From an uncultured Alphaproteobacteria bacterium (GTDB lineage Bacteria; Pseudomonadota; Alphaproteobacteria; RF32; CAG-239), in NCBI GenBank assembly GCA_944392285.1, contig CALXWF010000091.1, positions 1-9,239 on the forward strand: DNA of 9,239 nucleotides, in the 5' to 3' direction. The notes beneath the pieces are model-generated. The model was not told where the DNA came from. It saw nothing but the letters and a program-made list of their open reading frames with translations, and did no database searches. Numbering within the stretch: the stretch's first letter is position 1; every line of letters starts with the position of its first letter. Positions 7,603 to 9,239 of this stretch are shown here, one piece after another. The position numbers were made by a program, and so were the translations under genes.

Positions 7603-8079
7603 ATGATGGAAGAAATTTATACATCGCTGCAAAGAGAAGTCGCCGGCCTTCCTTGGTTGATGCGTAAACGTCTGGAGATTTTCTATACGCATCTCCCCAA
7701 GACGACGGAGAACATGCAAAAATTGCTCTCTGAAGCCAAGTTATGCACGGCAGTAGCTGATTTTGCCAGCAAACGTCGCTTCATGTTCCCGCTTCAGGCT
7801 CTTTTAGCGGAAGAGACTGCTTTTGAAGAACTTGCTGACCGCAGCGGCTTTTCAAGACAGACAAGCGAATTTTCTGATATCTGCCGCCAATTGCGCCAGC
7901 TTTGCCTTTATTACGTCAAAGACCGTCGCAAAAAGCTCAAAGACAGCTACGAAGACCTAACCCAATCATATTTTATTACGGTTGACAGCAACATCTTGCA
8001 CCGCCGCATATCCAAACGCGGTATTGAAAGATACTGCCGGTTACAAAACTACCCTTACTTTAGCGCGTATGTAAATTAA
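7603..8079 (+). CDS. Uncharacterised 158-aa protein
   Basis: I do not recognise this protein. It is predicted to be soluble, basic and mainly helical, with no signal peptide or membrane segment. The middle (about 55-125) contains RRFMFPLQALLAEETAFEEL, then CRQLRQLCLYYVKDRRKKLK; the end is rich in Arg and Tyr. It starts 2 nt after the stop of the TPR lipoprotein gene, with GGA in the end of that gene serving as a weak Shine-Dalgarno. A second ATG follows directly at 7606. Codon use looks like its neighbours. The operon-like position supports it being real and linked to the TPR protein. Its 3' end overlaps the convergent hydrolase gene by 20 bp. Confidence 0.72.
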   Translation: MMEEIYTSLQREVAGLPWLMRKRLEIFYTHLPKTTENMQKLLSEAKLCTAVADFASKRRFMFPLQALLAEETAFEELADRSGFSRQTSEFSDICRQLRQLCLYYVKDRRKKLKDSYEDLTQSYFITVDSNILHRRISKRGIERYCRLQNYPYFSAYVN

Positions 8080-8758
8080 GCATTTTTGCAGCTTCTTGCA
8101 GCTCAGCCTCCACCACCTTATGGTCAAGCTCCGGCATATAAATTGACTTCAAATGTAAGCCATGCCTCAACAACCAATGACGTGAGGCCTCATGCGTTTT
8201 AGACAAGATTTTTTCGTCTTTATCACCATGCATCAACAAAATCTGTGGGTGAGAAACCATCTCCTTTTCCAAAAGATTTTTTCCGGCCACAATGCCTGAA
8301 AACATAATACAACCGCCTATCACGCTTTTTCTGGTTAAAGCCGTATAGAGAGCCAACTGCGCCCCTTGTGAAAAACCGGCCAAATAAGTATGCCCGTCAT
8401 CAATCTGATATTTTTGTTGCATTTCGCTGATAAAATGGTTCATCCTCAAGGCTGCGGCTGCCAACTGTTCGCCTGCCGTGTCATAAATATCCATAATTTC
8501 ATCAACCGAACTTTGCGGATTTCTGCGCCGATTTTGCGGATCAAAAGCATCAATACTATACCACTGCCGAGTTTGCGGATTATTCTCACAGAGGACATCC
8601 GACAGCGGCGCCACAATCAAAGCGTTGGGAATCAACGGTGCCATTTGCGACATCAGCCTGTCATTATTTTCCTGATTATGATTAAACCCATGTAAATAAA
8701 TCAAAAGTACGGAGGGAGCATCTTGCCTTCCGTAAAGCTGATAAGTAAATTCTGCCAT
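8060..8758 (-). CDS. Alpha/beta hydrolase, phospholipase/carboxylesterase family
   Basis: A 232-aa serine hydrolase of the Abhydrolase_2 (acyl-protein thioesterase / carboxylesterase, YpfH-like) type, probably cytoplasmic as no signal peptide is present. LIYLHGFNHN (19-28) is the oxyanion-hole strand and loop. GFSQGA gives the nucleophile Ser130. HGDKDE (177-182) places the acid at Asp181, and LDHKV the base at His213. An intact triad and normal length point to an active esterase; the substrate cannot be read from the sequence. A GAGGAG-type Shine-Dalgarno (about 8763-8770) precedes the ATG. It converges on the 158-aa gene, with the two stops overlapping. Confidence 0.9.
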   Translation of the reverse strand: MAEFTYQLYGRQDAPSVLLIYLHGFNHNQENNDRLMSQMAPLIPNALIVAPLSDVLCENNPQTRQWYSIDAFDPQNRRRNPQSSVDEIMDIYDTAGEQLAAAALRMNHFISEMQQKYQIDDGHTYLAGFSQGAQLALYTALTRKSVIGGCIMFSGIVAGKNLLEKEMVSHPQILLMHGDKDEKILSKTHEASRHWLLRHGLHLKSIYMPELDHKVVEAELQEAAKMLNLHTR

Positions 8759-8791
8759 TATTCTCTCCTCATACTTCCATCTCTGAGTTTC

Positions 8792-8819
8792 AGTCTACAC
8801 CGAATGAAAAGGATAACAA
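8792..8819 (-). promoter_or_regulatory. Weak candidate promoter for the hydrolase
   Basis: On the minus strand TTGTTA (8814-8819) and TAGACT (8792-8797) are spaced by 16 bp, about 34 bp upstream of the hydrolase ATG. The -10 box is poor. The remainder of 8759-8940 shows no gene; a short weak A/T inverted repeat lies at about 8905-8926. Confidence 0.27.
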
Positions 8820-8951
8820 GCAAAATCTTTTCTTTCACGAGACAACGAAAAATTTCGGAGAACAACAGACGACAGAATTATCCGATATGGGAGTCATATA
8901 ATAAAAAATGAGGGAAAATTTTTTGAGCAGACGCTAAGTAAACTTTATATA

Positions 8952-9078
8952 AGAAAGTTCGGATAGCGTGTGTGAATAATAAGATTTAAGGGCGAAAGTA
9001 CCGCAGCGTACATAGAGGTACGTGAGGAAACTTTCGACCCGAAAAATCTGTATTAGTCACCAGCTAGACGAACTTTCT
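8952..9078. repeat. Long imperfect palindromic element at the pheT 3' end
   Basis: A 127-bp inverted repeat pairs along nearly its whole length. The outside-in arm pairs are AGAAAGTTCG (8952-8961) with CGAACTTTCT (9069-9078); TAGC (8964-8967) with GCTA (9063-9066); GTGA (8972-8975) with TCAC (9057-9060); TAATA (8977-8981) with TATTA (9051-9055); AGATTT (8982-8987) with AAATCT (9044-9049); GGG with CCC (8990-8992, 9038-9040); CGAAAGT (8993-8999) with ACTTTCG (9030-9036); and CGTAC (9007-9011) with GTACG (9018-9022), closing on the loop ATAGAG. Only small bulges interrupt it. It has no U-tract and so is not an ordinary terminator. It could be a dispersed palindromic or REP/MITE-like repeat or a structured 3' UTR. 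No second copy was seen in this window. Confidence 0.85.
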
Positions 9079-9239
9079 AAGTTCTCCCCCGGTTTTTTTA
9101 GCAACTTCCTGTATAACCTTTTGCATTAAGGTTTCAATTTCTTGGTCGGTAAAAGTTGCTTCAACAGGTTGGAAAGTCAAACCCAAAGCCAAAGATTTTT
9201 TACCCTCGGGCAGATTCTCACCTTCATACAAATCAAAAA
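9064..9239 (-). CDS. pheT: Phenylalanyl-tRNA synthetase beta subunit, C-terminal end (partial)
   Basis: The last 57 codons and the TAG of pheT, entering from the right edge; the 5' part is outside the window. The product charges tRNA-Phe as the beta subunit of the alpha2beta2 enzyme. The fragment reads F-D-L-Y-E-G, LPEGKKSLALGLTFQ, then TDQEIETLMQKVI and ends GGELRKFV. This is the typical end of the ferredoxin-fold anticodon-binding (FDX-ACB) domain, where members usually stop at or just after G-A-x-L-R. The final K-F-V-stop here are encoded inside the right arm of the palindromic element (9064-9078), so the element seems to have supplied a new C-terminus. The identity is sure despite the short piece. 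Confidence 0.93.
   Translation of the reverse strand, partial: FDLYEGENLPEGKKSLALGLTFQPVEATFTDQEIETLMQKVIQEVAKKTGGELRKFV

Noticed and set aside
8723..8911. Plus-strand 62-codon frame
   Set aside because: Overlaps the hydrolase start and its leader; no Shine-Dalgarno or protein-like features.
8905..8926. A/T inverted repeat as a terminator for pheT
   Set aside because: The stem is only A/T, short and imperfect; too weak to call a terminator.
8941..9076. AACTTT at 8941 and 9071 as a target-site duplication of the palindromic element
   Set aside because: Six bases in an A/T-rich region, and the right copy lies inside the arm rather than outside it; not convincing.

Overview
The window reads as chromosomal DNA of an AT-leaning alphaproteobacterium, probably an uncultivated host-associated (gut-type) lineage. 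This is inferred from the alphaproteobacterial style of the family-4 uracil-DNA glycosylase, the long TPR lipoprotein and the PheT tail. No species can be named from the sequence alone.

Left end (1-1490, minus strand): a diversity-generating retroelement (DGR). It has a nearly full-length reverse transcriptase that runs off the left edge, carries the DGR-type IGxxxSQ motif and a YVDD box, and is preceded by an Asn-codon-rich template repeat (TR) core at about 1158-1265. The RT reading frame is broken by a perfect 11-bp tandem duplication at 758-779; removing one copy restores a continuous RT. No variable repeat (target gene) and no avd gene lie in the window, so the diversified target must be elsewhere, perhaps just beyond the left edge.

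Middle (1491-5637, minus strand): a same-strand series in the order uracil-DNA glycosylase, exported four-Cys protein A (246 aa), exported four-Cys protein B (241 aa), soluble lytic transglycosylase. A and B are paralogues with identical cysteine and tryptophan spacing. B is joined to the transglycosylase by a 1-nt stop/start overlap, which suggests a shared envelope-related transcript. A likely promoter precedes A.

Right-centre (5810-8079, plus strand): a divergent pair, a 596-aa TPR lipoprotein and a 158-aa orphan protein 2 nt behind it. The orphan overlaps tail-to-tail by 20 bp with a minus-strand alpha/beta hydrolase (8060-8758).

Right end (8759-9239): about 190 bp of leader, then a large, nearly continuous imperfect inverted repeat (8952-9078) whose right arm supplies the last codons and stop of the minus-strand pheT gene, which enters from the right edge.

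The main items of interest are the DGR with its duplication-broken RT, the palindromic element fused to the 3' end of pheT, and the uncharacterised four-Cys exported pair linked to the lytic transglycosylase.
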